Below are positions 8,513 through 16,250 of a stretch of DNA of 64,000 nucleotides, in pieces. The translations under genes and the position numbers were made by a program. Numbering within the stretch: position 1 is the first letter of the stretch; the number at the start of each line of letters is the position of its first letter. Source of the stretch: a virus; the IMG/VR virus record IMGVR_UViG_3300033153_015023, positions 16,026 through 80,025 of that record, one strand, 5' to 3'. The notes under the pieces were generated by a model, which saw nothing but the letters and a program-made list of their open reading frames with translations, was not told the DNA's origin and searched no databases.

Positions 8513-8898
8513 TGCGTTTAACAGGTTTTTATTTAACAGATGAACAAATAAAAGAACGTGTAGAATGTTTTCGATATATTAGGGATGAAAAGAAGAATCC
8601 TATCGGGATTGTCGTTTTAGACAAACATGGTAGAATAGGCTGGAGTCTATACAACGATGTAGCGGAGAGAAGAGCTGCTGAGGAGAATGGATGTATACAG
8701 GAGATGGCTACTACAGATAAAGGATTGTTGATTGCTTTAAATAGAGCATCGGATGTTGCTGATCCAGAAACTGATATTCGTACCAGAATTGCGCAGGCTC
8801 ATGAATATCGTATTGTAACAAGGTTGCTTGCAACACATATAGTTATCAAGGAAATGATTAAGCTAAGATATATCTGGAAAAGTGTTCCGAAGGAGTAA
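8512..8898 (+). CDS. Hypothetical protein, 128 aa
   Basis: Start overlaps the previous stop (TAATG), with GAGGAG about 10 bases upstream. It has a beta hairpin-like segment (PIGIVVLDKHGRIGWSLY) and then a long helical region. No family recognised. Confidence 0.6.
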   Translation: MRLTGFYLTDEQIKERVECFRYIRDEKKNPIGIVVLDKHGRIGWSLYNDVAERRAAEENGCIQEMATTDKGLLIALNRASDVADPETDIRTRIAQAHEYRIVTRLLATHIVIKEMIKLRYIWKSVPKE

Positions 8899-8902
8899 AA
8901 AT

Positions 8903-9070
8903 ATGGATACAGATAATAGATTGTGTATTAATTGTAGATATGTAAAAAGACTAGATAGTGTTGTTGGTAGATGTTTGGCAGTGAAAGGACGTGTATTTGC
9001 GTTTTGTAAACTCAAAGAACCGGGTCATGTTTGTGAAGATTTTAAATTGGCTAAAGAAGTAAAAACATGA
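8903..9070 (+). CDS. Small cysteine-rich protein, 55 aa
   Basis: AAGGAG lies 6 bases upstream of the ATG at 8903, favouring it over an in-frame TTG/ATG-like start in the upstream gene. Cysteines occur as CINC, RC, FC and VC, consistent with one small metal site. This arrangement is common in phage proteins of unknown role. Confidence 0.6.
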   Translation: MDTDNRLCINCRYVKRLDSVVGRCLAVKGRVFAFCKLKEPGHVCEDFKLAKEVKT

Positions 9071-9174
9071 TCGAATTAATTTTATTGGTTGTGGGATGGG
9101 TTGCAATTATCTGGATGATAATAGGGATAGTTAAGATTTTTATAAATAGGAAACAAGGAGGCAAAATGCCATGA
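9067..9174 (+). CDS. Tiny single-pass membrane protein, 35 aa
   Basis: Starts in an ATGA overlap. Residues 3-26 form one hydrophobic helix (LILLVVGWVAIIWMIIGIV) followed by KIFINRKQ, giving a type I-like N-out/C-in small membrane protein. The SD of the next gene (AAGGAGG) lies within it. Function unknown. Confidence 0.5.
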   Translation: MIELILLVVGWVAIIWMIIGIVKIFINRKQGGKMP

Positions 9175-9350
9175 CAGAAGAGACAAGAGTTCGTTTGGGA
9201 GCGAAACAAAGTGCAAAAGGCGGGATTCAGCTTGACATTACCGCAGAAGCTTCTACAGTAGAAAAGGCTGGGGAATTACTTGGTGAAGCGTTGGATACGT
9301 TAAAAGTGAAACTCCAGGAAAAAGGCTTTGAGTTAGTCAAAGCAGGGTAA
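9171..9350 (+). CDS. Small hypothetical protein, 59 aa
   Basis: AAGGAGG 8 bases upstream and an ATGA overlap with the previous stop support translation. A conserved-looking basic/beta N-terminus (RVRLGAKQSAKGGIQLDITAE) is followed by a helix (TVEKAGELLGEALDTLKVKL). It resembles small phage proteins of unknown function. Confidence 0.6.
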   Translation: MTEETRVRLGAKQSAKGGIQLDITAEASTVEKAGELLGEALDTLKVKLQEKGFELVKAG

Positions 9351-9422
9351 AATTATATAAGGGGGTGGATGATCTTATAATTATTTATCCCCTTGCCCTA
9401 AATATATAAGGAGAAAATAAAA

Positions 9423-9659
9423 GTGGCAGGGTATGAAGATATTACAACAGAAAAAATTGATGCAAGTAAGATTACTGCTGAGAGATATGATCCTAAAACT
9501 TTTGAGCAATTGGATACTACTTATATAGGTCCGAAAAGAGATAAAGAATTACATAGAAAAATCTTAGAAGCGGAATTTCTTAAAGAGAAGATAAAGAAAA
9601 AAGTAGTCAAAGAAAAAAACTGGCTATGGAAGATATTAAACCAATCTACGGAAAAGTAG
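9423..9659 (+). CDS. Hypothetical protein, 78 aa (GTG start)
   Basis: AAGGAG precedes GTG at 9423. The protein is charged, with a Lys-rich C-terminal helix. The 72-base gap before it holds a possible weak hairpin (AAGGGG...CCCCTT around 9359-9400) without a U-tract. No family recognised. Confidence 0.55.
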   Translation: MAGYEDITTEKIDASKITAERYDPKTFEQLDTTYIGPKRDKELHRKILEAEFLKEKIKKKVVKEKNWLWKILNQSTEK

Positions 9660-9681
9660 TAAATTACGTGGGGAGGGCAAA

Positions 9682-10320
9682 ATGAAAATAGATTTTGTTA
9701 TAATAGTTATTTCTATATTAGTTTTATTTGGAATAGGTGTGAGGATGCAGAGTGAGGCTGAGATACAGGATATTTATAAATCGAGTCAACATACTATAAC
9801 TATGCAACAAATTGAGATCACTGCTCTTACTAGATCAATTAAATATTTGGAGACTAAAAGGAAAATTGTATATCCATATCTTTGCCCGATTCATGTAGAT
9901 GATTATAAACGGTTATCTTCTCCTTTTGGATTGCGAAAAGTACCATCTGGAATATATACAGGTGGTTCATTGACACGGGAACATTTGGGAATTGATTTGG
10001 TGGGTACTAAATGGGCACGTGTTGTGCCTGTAGCTGCTGGAAAAGTACTTGAAAAATGGTATGTACCAGATGGTAAGCAGCGGGTAGGACATCCGTTGAT
10101 GGGGGGATATGTTAAAATCAAACATAATGATGGATATATTTCAGGTTATGGGCATCTTTCGGCTATCTACGTTAAGGAAGGTGATACTATAAAGATTGGT
10201 GACATATTGGGTCGTGTAGGTTCCACGGGGGACAGTACTGGTCCGCACCTACATTTTAGTTTACAAGATCAAACAGGTAAATATCTTCAACCATTAAATT
10301 ATATCGACATAGAGGATTAG
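9682..10320 (+). CDS. M23 (LytM/lysostaphin-type) peptidase with N-terminal membrane anchor
   Basis: 212-aa zinc endopeptidase expected to cut peptidoglycan cross-links. A transmembrane segment or uncleaved signal lies at residues 5-20, a short coiled region at 25-60, and the peptidase domain at about 75-210. Zinc and catalytic residues are H101 and D105 (REHLGID), H158 (GYGHLS), and H189/H191 (GPHLHF). SD GGGAGGG. It is far from the other lysis-like genes at 52-54 kb. Lysis, or a virion or defence role at the envelope, are all possible. Confidence 0.88.
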   Translation: MKIDFVIIVISILVLFGIGVRMQSEAEIQDIYKSSQHTITMQQIEITALTRSIKYLETKRKIVYPYLCPIHVDDYKRLSSPFGLRKVPSGIYTGGSLTREHLGIDLVGTKWARVVPVAAGKVLEKWYVPDGKQRVGHPLMGGYVKIKHNDGYISGYGHLSAIYVKEGDTIKIGDILGRVGSTGDSTGPHLHFSLQDQTGKYLQPLNYIDIED

Positions 10321-10432
10321 GAAAAATAAATGATTTCATATAAATTATGCAAAACGTAGAAAAATACGCTGGTTATGTGTCAAGTGTCATGGTAAGTTAA
10401 GGAAGAAAAAATAATATTAGAAGGGTGGTTAT

Positions 10433-10687
10433 ATGAGTAAAACTGGAACTGTTAGAAGACTACCTTCAAGAAAACCAGTAGGGACTTTTATTAAAATTGC
10501 TAATAGAGACCCAGAAGGTTCCCGAAAAGAGAGACGGAAGAAGTTTAAGAACTTCAAAAAAACTTATAAGTCCCCCTGGGGTTATAAGGGAATAACTAAA
10601 AGTATTATCTACTGGTATAAACGTATTAAAAAGAGACGTGTTCGTAGAAAACTGGCTTTAAAAAGTCAAAGGGAAAATAGGAAATGA
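10433..10687 (+). CDS. Small highly basic protein, 84 aa
   Basis: Lys/Arg-rich throughout (ending RIKKRRVRRKLALKSQ), with SD GAAGGGTGG. Likely binds nucleic acid. It resembles in composition the other short basic proteins at 26637, 26843 and 37900. The 110 bases upstream hold only a start-less basic reading frame. Confidence 0.55.
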   Translation: MSKTGTVRRLPSRKPVGTFIKIANRDPEGSRKERRKKFKNFKKTYKSPWGYKGITKSIIYWYKRIKKRRVRRKLALKSQRENRK

Positions 10688-10896
10688 TGGAATCCTTTAT
10701 TGTTTATTATCATTATGTAGTTAACAACAAAACAATTCTTGCTCATAGTGTAATAAAGGTTAATTCTATTGATGAAATAAGGGATATTATGAAAAGAAGG
10801 ATGCTCAAAAATAAACTTCAGGGATTAGAAATTGATTCAATTATAACTAAAGAAAAAGAAACAGCTATGAATAGAGGAAGATTAAATACGTTATAA
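10684..10896 (+). CDS. Hypothetical protein, 70 aa
   Basis: ATGA overlap with the preceding gene. The N-terminal strand-rich part (SFIVYYHYVVNNKTILAHSV) and the following helix suggest a small alpha/beta fold. No family recognised. Confidence 0.55.
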   Translation: MMESFIVYYHYVVNNKTILAHSVIKVNSIDEIRDIMKRRMLKNKLQGLEIDSIITKEKETAMNRGRLNTL

Positions 10897-10909
10897 GAGG
10901 GTATGATAA

Positions 10910-11296
10910 TTGAATACAAAAGAACTTAAATTCAGGATTACATATCAACATGAAGATACAGGACGATTTGTACAAAGAATTATAGAGCTGGGTGAGGCCT
11001 TTCCATATTTAGCAGAAAAGTGGTTTATAGTTGGAAAGGATCAATATATTGGCCTTAAGGATAAATCAGGTAATAAAATATATGATGGGGATATTGTTTA
11101 TATATATGGAAGCGAATTTAATGATATACCTATGAGCAAAAGAACAAAGCAAAAAGTTGTTTGGGCTGAACCATGTTATGCTTTTGTGAATATGGATGTA
11201 GATATAAATACTACCTGTTGTATTTCAACTTATATTACTGGTAGGGATATGGAAATCATTGGTAGTATTTATGAAAATCCAGAATTGTTTGATTGA
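10910..11296 (+). CDS. YopX-family protein (TTG start)
   Basis: 128 aa. The motifs QYIGLKDKSGNKIYDGDIV in the middle and IGSIYENPEL at the end are those of the YopX family, a widespread phage protein of unknown biochemical role. TTG at 10910 is used, with GAGGGT upstream. Length is typical of the family. Confidence 0.85.
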   Translation: MNTKELKFRITYQHEDTGRFVQRIIELGEAFPYLAEKWFIVGKDQYIGLKDKSGNKIYDGDIVYIYGSEFNDIPMSKRTKQKVVWAEPCYAFVNMDVDINTTCCISTYITGRDMEIIGSIYENPELFD

Positions 11297-11310
11297 ATAA
11301 GGATAATAAG

Positions 11311-11475
11311 ATGAAAGCAGGTTTAAAAAAACCTTACTGGTGTGGAATCTGTGGTCAAGAATTAGATAAAGAGGATATAGAAGATGGATTAAAGGTGGGT
11401 GAGTTTATCGCAATTTTTTGTAGTAACTGTGATCAATATATTATTATAGATGTAAAAGATGATAAGAAAATATAA
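11311..11475 (+). CDS. Small zinc-ribbon protein, 54 aa
   Basis: CGICG and CSNCD form a two-knuckle zinc ribbon separated by about 26 residues. AAGGA upstream supports the ATG at 11311; the frame is open to a TTG at 11293. Function unknown. Confidence 0.6.
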   Translation: MKAGLKKPYWCGICGQELDKEDIEDGLKVGEFIAIFCSNCDQYIIIDVKDDKKI

Positions 11476-11698
11476 GTATATTCATTTTATAAAAATAAAA
11501 GAGAGGCTTAAGAGGTCAGTTTGGATATGTTTAATTAATGACAATGGCCCTGAGATAGGTATTATAAAGTGGTATCCACAGTGGAAAAAGTATTGTTATT
11601 TTCCGCATTGTATGGCTGTTTACAGTATTATCTGTCTTAAAGATATTGCTGATTTTATAGATTGGTTGGGAAAATATAGGGGTAAAAAAGAATGTTAG
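11459..11698 (+). CDS. Hypothetical protein, 79 aa
   Basis: Overlaps the zinc-ribbon gene by 17 bases. Basic and rich in aromatics and cysteine (KYCYFPHCMAVYSIICL). No family recognised. Confidence 0.5.
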   Translation: MIRKYKYIHFIKIKERLKRSVWICLINDNGPEIGIIKWYPQWKKYCYFPHCMAVYSIICLKDIADFIDWLGKYRGKKEC

Positions 11699-11826
11699 CG
11701 ATAATGATACTATCTCTTATAATAGGTTGGTGGTTAGGTTTTTTCACCTGCGCACTTTTTAAAGTGGATGGACAGGCACCAAGACCTTTAAAAGATAAAC
11801 AGAAAAATAATTATAATAGGGGATAA
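11692..11826 (+). CDS. Tiny membrane protein, 44 aa
   Basis: Residues 2-23 are one hydrophobic helix (LAIMILSLIIGWWLGFFTCA), followed by a hydrophilic tail. The start overlaps the previous stop region, with AGGGG upstream. Function unknown. Confidence 0.5.
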   Translation: MLAIMILSLIIGWWLGFFTCALFKVDGQAPRPLKDKQKNNYNRG

Positions 11827-11831
11827 AGAGC

Positions 11832-12008
11832 ATGTGTAGAAAATGGCTAGTTCACGCAGTAGCTGAATGTAGAGATTGTGATTTCAGAGAAGAAGATTAC
11901 AAGAAGGCGCAGAAAACCGGTAGAAGTCATTATATAAAAACTGGTCATATGGTTACAATAGAAACTGGATATTGTCAGATTTATGGTGATAGGGGGCAAG
12001 GGAAATGA
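11832..12008 (+). CDS. Small C2H2-like zinc-finger protein, 58 aa
   Basis: CRDCDF followed by SHYIKTGHMV gives a CxxC...HxxxxGH arrangement seen in small phage and archaeal zinc-finger proteins. Function unknown. The end overlaps the next start (ATGA). Confidence 0.55.
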   Translation: MCRKWLVHAVAECRDCDFREEDYKKAQKTGRSHYIKTGHMVTIETGYCQIYGDRGQGK

Positions 12009-12187
12009 CTACTAAACAGTTAATTAAAATATTAAAAAAAGTACCAGCAAATACACGAGTATATATTATAGGTAAAAGAGAAGATATTTATGATGAGACT
12101 GTCGATAATGTTTTGATTCAATTTGAAAAAAGAACTGGAGAAACAACAGTATATCTTGATAGTGATTATATAAATTGCGGAGATTAA
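12005..12187 (+). CDS. Hypothetical protein, 60 aa
   Basis: Begins TTKQLIKILKKVPANTRVYI, a pattern seen in many small phage proteins of unknown role, followed by a short beta region. ATGA-coupled to the previous gene. Confidence 0.6.
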   Translation: MTTKQLIKILKKVPANTRVYIIGKREDIYDETVDNVLIQFEKRTGETTVYLDSDYINCGD

Positions 12188-12188
12188 A

Positions 12189-12527
12189 ATGAGTAGAAAA
12201 CTATTATTTTCTGTAACTAAGAAAGACTTAAAGATAACTTGGTTCTCCGGTAAAGGTGGTGGAGGACAGTATAGGAATAAGCACCAAAACTGTTGTAGAA
12301 TTCAGCATGAAGATAGTGGAGTAACTGTAACCGGTCAAGATGAAAGGAGTCAGAAGCAGAATTTGAAGAATGCTTTTTTGAGACTGACAAAACATCCTGA
12401 TTTTAAGAAGTGGTTGAGAATAAAGGCGTCGGAAATGACGTTGGATAAGATTGAGTTTGAAAGGGAAGTGCAAAGGGCTGTAGATGAAATGATGAAATCA
12501 GAAAATCTAAAGATAGAGTATTTTTAA
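12189..12527 (+). CDS. Release-factor-like (GGQ-domain) peptidyl-tRNA hydrolase
   Basis: 112 aa covering essentially only the catalytic domain of class I release factors/ArfB. SGKGGGGQYRNKHQNCCR (GGQ at 25-27) is followed by RIQHEDSGVTVTG and DERSQKQNLKNAF, the canonical motif order. GGQ proteins hydrolyse peptidyl-tRNA in the ribosomal P site. The short size, with no codon-recognition domain, suggests rescue of stalled ribosomes rather than normal termination. Confidence 0.85.
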   Translation: MSRKLLFSVTKKDLKITWFSGKGGGGQYRNKHQNCCRIQHEDSGVTVTGQDERSQKQNLKNAFLRLTKHPDFKKWLRIKASEMTLDKIEFEREVQRAVDEMMKSENLKIEYF

Positions 12528-12538
12528 GGAGGAATAGT

Positions 12539-12742
12539 ATGTTAGAATGGACAGAAGAAAAACCGCAGAATGAAGGTAGATATCTTTTCAAATCTTGGAA
12601 AGAGTGGAGGGTGTGTGTAGTAGAAGTTCATTACGGAAAGTGGCAGAGCGCTCAAAATCCTGATTGGCTTTATGCTACTACCGATCCTATAGATAGTATG
12701 AAAGGTCAGTGGTACGGACCTATTCCGGAGCCGTTGAAATGA
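12539..12742 (+). CDS. Hypothetical Trp-rich protein, 67 aa
   Basis: SD AAGGAGG. The pattern WTEEKP...GRYLFKSW... and ending GQWYGPIPEP resembles short phage proteins of the DUF551-like type. Stop and next start overlap (ATGA). Confidence 0.6.
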   Translation: MLEWTEEKPQNEGRYLFKSWKEWRVCVVEVHYGKWQSAQNPDWLYATTDPIDSMKGQWYGPIPEPLK

Positions 12743-13002
12743 TTCCTAATATGGTTCATCCTCTAAGTAAGCATTGGGATCAGCCTAGTAGAAAAGATAT
12801 TGCAATAGACGATATGTATGCACTTATGGGCAGGGAATCTTTTCAACAATTAAAAAGATATTCTACGTCAATCCCTACTGGAATTTATGAAGGTAAGATG
12901 TGGAAAGCAAGAATTGGAGGCAAATGGTTTTTGAGATGGTTTGGAATTGAAAATAAAGAGGGGTTATTGCCACTTCTGATTAGAGAGATAATTGTAGTGT
13001 AG
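12739..13002 (+). CDS. Conserved-type phage hypothetical, 87 aa
   Basis: The ATG at 12739 is ATGA-coupled; an upstream in-frame ATG at 12709 lies inside the previous gene. The segment SIPTGIYEGKMWKARIGGKW is of a kind repeatedly seen in phage hypotheticals. No function known. Confidence 0.6.
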   Translation: MIPNMVHPLSKHWDQPSRKDIAIDDMYALMGRESFQQLKRYSTSIPTGIYEGKMWKARIGGKWFLRWFGIENKEGLLPLLIREIIVV

Positions 13003-13020
13003 AGCGAAGGAGCGCGAAAA

Positions 13021-13227
13021 ATGAGTGATAGTATGAGTGAAGAAATTAAAATCTTCGATCAACTAAAGAATTTGGCTGATGGTATTATTGATAATATTAG
13101 TAATATATCAGATGAAGAGATCATCGAAGAAGTAAGAGAAGAGCATAATGATCCCGAATTCGAAGCTAATATCATGCGAGATATCATTAAAGAAGTAAAA
13201 GGTAAGATGGAGAGAGGGGATGAGTGA
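13021..13227 (+). CDS. Small acidic hypothetical protein, 68 aa
   Basis: Helical and strongly acidic (ISDEEIIEEVREEHNDPE), with SD GAAGGAG. Such acidic proteins sometimes mimic DNA or inhibit host enzymes, but nothing here proves that. Confidence 0.55.
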   Translation: MSDSMSEEIKIFDQLKNLADGIIDNISNISDEEIIEEVREEHNDPEFEANIMRDIIKEVKGKMERGDE

Positions 13228-13342
13228 AATACAATTAATAAATAAACTAGATGTGCCTCTCTATATAGATGTAATATGTTATGGTTGTAAAAGACGTGTA
13301 GCATTATCAAATACACATGAATTTAAATTGATACTATTATAG
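13220..13342 (+). CDS. Tiny hypothetical protein, 40 aa
   Basis: AGAGAGGGG upstream; overlaps the previous gene by 8 bases. One CYGC knuckle is present. No family recognised. Confidence 0.4.
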   Translation: MSEIQLINKLDVPLYIDVICYGCKRRVALSNTHEFKLILL

Positions 13343-13437
13343 TGGCAGTTAGGAACTGGAGTATTGCTAGACGTTTAGAAATATTAGAACACAAAACAGG
13401 TATATCAAGGAGAAAACTGAAAAAGTTTGTATGGTAA
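13342..13437 (+). CDS. Possible tiny basic peptide, 31 aa (GTG start)
   Basis: Open frame overlapping the previous stop by one base and encoding a basic helix (WSIARRLEILEHKTGISRRK). No clear SD, so expression is uncertain. Confidence 0.25.
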   Translation: MAVRNWSIARRLEILEHKTGISRRKLKKFVW

Positions 13438-13505
13438 GGATTTTTACTGATTGAGGAAGAGTGTGTAAAAATAAATCAATTTAAAACATAACTTGGTTGG
13501 AAATA

Positions 13506-14903
13506 ATGAGAAGGATAAAATTAGATTATAGGGATAAAATACTTTGTGGTGATACATTGGAGGTTTTAAAAAGTATGGAGGCTGGTATTGTAGATATGTG
13601 TATAACATCCCCGCCATACTGGGGCTTAAGAGATTACGGCACGGCACAATGGGAAGGTGGGGATAATGGATGTGATCATATAAAAGAATATGCTAGAGCA
13701 AACGAATCATTGAAAAATAGTACCCTAGGGCCTTTAAAAAAAGGGCTAGGGGCTAACAATGCGGCTCATATTGCACAAGAAAAACAATATGGAAAAACTT
13801 GCCTTAAATGCGGCGCTATCCGAATAGATAAGCAACTCGGCCTTGAACCGACCATCGATGAATATATCAGCAACATGACGGCAGTATTCGAGGAAGTGAA
13901 AAGGGTGCTGAAGGATACGGGAGTACTTTTTTTAAATATGGGGGATGCTTATGCGAGTGCCAATAGTTGTCGTATCATTGATGGTAATGGGCGAGCAGGT
14001 TTATCATATAATAGCACACCACCCCATAAACGTTCTAATAGATTAGCGAGTAATATTAAAGAAAAAGACCTGATCGGCCAACCCTGGCGCCTTGCTTTCG
14101 CTCTCCAGGCCGACGGATGGTATCTTCGCAGCGATATTATCTGGCATAAGCCCAATCCCATGCCTGAGAGCGTAACTGATAGACCAACCAAGAGTCATGA
14201 GTATCTATTCCTGCTCACTAAGAAAAGCAAGTATTTTTATGATGCGGATGCGGTGAGGGAAGAGCATAAGGAAATCAGCATAAAGAGAAGTCATAGAAAA
14301 TGGGATGGTAATAGGGATATAGGGTCCATTAAGCCTTCTTGGTCAACCTTGAAGGCAGAGAATATGTGTCATCCCGCTGGCCGCAACAAGCGCACTGTCT
14401 GGACTATAGCAACACAAGCATATTCTGGAGCCCACTTCGCAACTTTTCCCGAAAAACTTGTAGAACCATGTATCCGTGCTGGAACCAGTGAGAAGGGTAA
14501 CTGTGCTGAATGCGGCAAGCCGTGGGTGCGGATGGTGGAGAAAACAGATCCTCCCCGGCGTGATGTGAATAGTACATATCCCGGCAGGCAAACCCTTGCG
14601 ACTCAAAAATATAAACATGATGAATCGGGTCCCGTAAAGCATACCATCGGCTGGAAACCTTCCTGCTCCTGCGGTGCGGATACCGTGCGGCCTATTGTAC
14701 TTGACCCATTCATGGGCAGCGGGACCGTCGGCCTAGTAGCGAAAAAGCTGAATCGGGATTATGTTGGCATAGAATTAAATCCAGAATATATTAAAATGGC
14801 GGAAAAACGGATCCGGGGGCAGATGGGATTATTTGTAAAAAATAATGAGCCTTCAGTTAAGATAAAAAAGAAAAGAAGAATAAGAATGAGTATAGGAATA
14901 TGA
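13506..14903 (+). CDS. DNA methyltransferase (N4-cytosine/N6-adenine, SPPYW type)
   Basis: 465-aa SAM-dependent DNA methyltransferase. Catalytic motif TSPPYWGLRDYG lies near the N-terminus and the SAM-binding LDPFMGSGTVGLVA near the C-terminus, giving beta-class order. Three Cys pairs (CLKCGA, CAECGK, CSCGA) may form zinc sites. The ATG at 13506 is preferred to TTG at 13497. Parts of the gene (about 14060-14200 and 14380-14720) are visibly richer in G+C than the flanks, suggesting recent acquisition or mosaic exchange. No restriction endonuclease is adjacent. Confidence 0.88.
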   Translation: MRRIKLDYRDKILCGDTLEVLKSMEAGIVDMCITSPPYWGLRDYGTAQWEGGDNGCDHIKEYARANESLKNSTLGPLKKGLGANNAAHIAQEKQYGKTCLKCGAIRIDKQLGLEPTIDEYISNMTAVFEEVKRVLKDTGVLFLNMGDAYASANSCRIIDGNGRAGLSYNSTPPHKRSNRLASNIKEKDLIGQPWRLAFALQADGWYLRSDIIWHKPNPMPESVTDRPTKSHEYLFLLTKKSKYFYDADAVREEHKEISIKRSHRKWDGNRDIGSIKPSWSTLKAENMCHPAGRNKRTVWTIATQAYSGAHFATFPEKLVEPCIRAGTSEKGNCAECGKPWVRMVEKTDPPRRDVNSTYPGRQTLATQKYKHDESGPVKHTIGWKPSCSCGADTVRPIVLDPFMGSGTVGLVAKKLNRDYVGIELNPEYIKMAEKRIRGQMGLFVKNNEPSVKIKKKRRIRMSIGI

Positions 14904-14922
14904 TCAATTCCTTTATATTCCC

Positions 14923-14944
14923 TATGTTTTTATGTTATTATGAA
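14923..14944 (+). promoter_or_regulatory. Promoter-like motif, copy 1
   Basis: TATGTTTTTATGTTATTATG sits in the intergenic region before the ParB-like fragment. The same word recurs before the terminase genes (16619) and, more loosely, before the scaffold gene (31951). TTCCTTTAT lies 15 bases upstream here and at exactly the same distance at copy 3. Confidence 0.4.
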
Positions 14945-14976
14945 GTTTAGAAAATATATTTTTAAAAGAGAGTATT

Positions 14977-15177
14977 ATGAAACTTGGAAAAATAGTAGAA
15001 GGATTGAGGGATAAAAGTTTCCCTTTTTCAGTACGTATTGCTTGTGAAGGTAAAGAGTATATAGAACTAGATGTTTTTAAAGAGTTTCAAGGGAAACTCA
15101 AGACACGTACAGAGACAGATATTATAAAAATATTAAAATCTATTCGTGGGCCGTCTTCTAGCATTACAATTATATAA
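14977..15177 (+). pseudogene. ParB-like domain, N-terminal fragment
   Basis: 66 aa. The segment LDVFKEFQGKLKTRTETDII matches the start of the ParB-like domain usually fused in front of phage DPPY methyltransferases. After ILKSI the frame departs and ends at 15177. The continuation of the domain (GRLLALQLYKKIGG) is in the +2 frame of the next ORF, and the expected middle of the domain is missing, so this looks like the front piece of a gene broken by a deletion. Confidence 0.6.
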
Positions 15178-16219
15178 GAAGATAGGTGGAAAAATACCTA
15201 AATTACCTGCTTGTCGAATAGAGGCTAGAAATGAAGCGGATGCAAAACAAAAATTATTACGGCTTAATAGTAGATATGGTATAATTGATTTTGATGGTAT
15301 GAGTGAGTTTGTTAATGATATGGAAATTAATATTGATGATTTAGCGTTACCTGATATTAATATAGATGATTTAAAAGTATTATTAACTGGTGAAGAAGGT
15401 ACAAAAGCTGATGATGAGCTGCCTGAAGATATCCTTGTAATATCTAAGTTAGGTGATTTATGGGAATTAAATAATCATAGGATACTATGTGGGGATAGTA
15501 CGGACGCTGAACAGGTTGGAAAACTGATGGCTGGAGAGAAGGCGGACATGGTGTTCACCGATCCGCCTTATGGGATGTTTTTAGATGCTGATTATTCGAG
15601 CATGGAAGGGATAGGGAAAGGGAATAAATACAGCAATGTTAAAGGAGACCATAAAGATTTTAACCCTGAATTAATCAACTCAATTTTTATAAACTTTTCG
15701 TATTGCAGAGAAATATTTTTATGGGGAGCCGATTATTATGCCGAATTGATCCCGAAAAGAAATAAAGGTTGTTTTATCGTATGGGATAAAATGAAAGGCG
15801 GAGAAGGTGCCAATGATAAATATGATAAAATGTTCGGGAGCAATTTCGAATTGTGCTGGAGTAAAACAAGACATAAAAGGGCGATTGCAAGAGTCTTATG
15901 GAAAGGCATATTTGGATTAGAAAAAGAACACGATCACAAAAGGCATCATCCCACCCAGAAACCGACAGAGCTTGTTTTATGGTTTTTGGATAAATTCTCA
16001 AAAAACAATAAACCGATCACCGACCCCTTCCTCGGCTCCGGCTCTACCCTCATCGCCTGTGAGAAAACCGATCGCATCTGCTACGGCATGGAAATCGAAC
16101 CGCACTATGTAGATGTATCTGTTCGTAGATGGATTGATTGGTGTAAACAAAATAATAGAGCTATAAAAATAAAACTGAATGGGAAGATTGTAAAAGAAGA
16201 TATATTGATAAATAAGTAA
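15146..16219 (+). CDS. DNA methyltransferase (DPPY) with truncated ParB-like N-terminus
   Basis: 357 aa from GTG at 15146. Residues 2-60 (GRLLALQLYKKIGGKIPKLP) are the second half of a ParB-like domain. After LGDLWELNNHRILCGDS comes the methyltransferase: FTDPPYG is the catalytic motif and DPFLGSGSTLIACE the SAM-binding motif. This is typically an N6-adenine enzyme. The catalytic half looks intact, so it may still work as a reinitiated product. The 16010-16110 stretch is unusually GC-rich compared with its surroundings. Confidence 0.8.
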   Translation: MGRLLALQLYKKIGGKIPKLPACRIEARNEADAKQKLLRLNSRYGIIDFDGMSEFVNDMEINIDDLALPDINIDDLKVLLTGEEGTKADDELPEDILVISKLGDLWELNNHRILCGDSTDAEQVGKLMAGEKADMVFTDPPYGMFLDADYSSMEGIGKGNKYSNVKGDHKDFNPELINSIFINFSYCREIFLWGADYYAELIPKRNKGCFIVWDKMKGGEGANDKYDKMFGSNFELCWSKTRHKRAIARVLWKGIFGLEKEHDHKRHHPTQKPTELVLWFLDKFSKNNKPITDPFLGSGSTLIACEKTDRICYGMEIEPHYVDVSVRRWIDWCKQNNRAIKIKLNGKIVKEDILINK

Positions 16220-16250
16220 AAAGTTATTATGTTAATATATGAGGTAAGAG

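Noticed and set aside
9351-9422. Rho-independent terminator AAGGGG...CCCCTT
   Set aside because: Six-base stem, long loop and no U-tract; the genes around it seem to be one transcript.
10322-10432. A short gene encoding a basic peptide with CVKC
   Set aside because: The frame has no ATG, GTG or TTG and is interrupted upstream by a stop.
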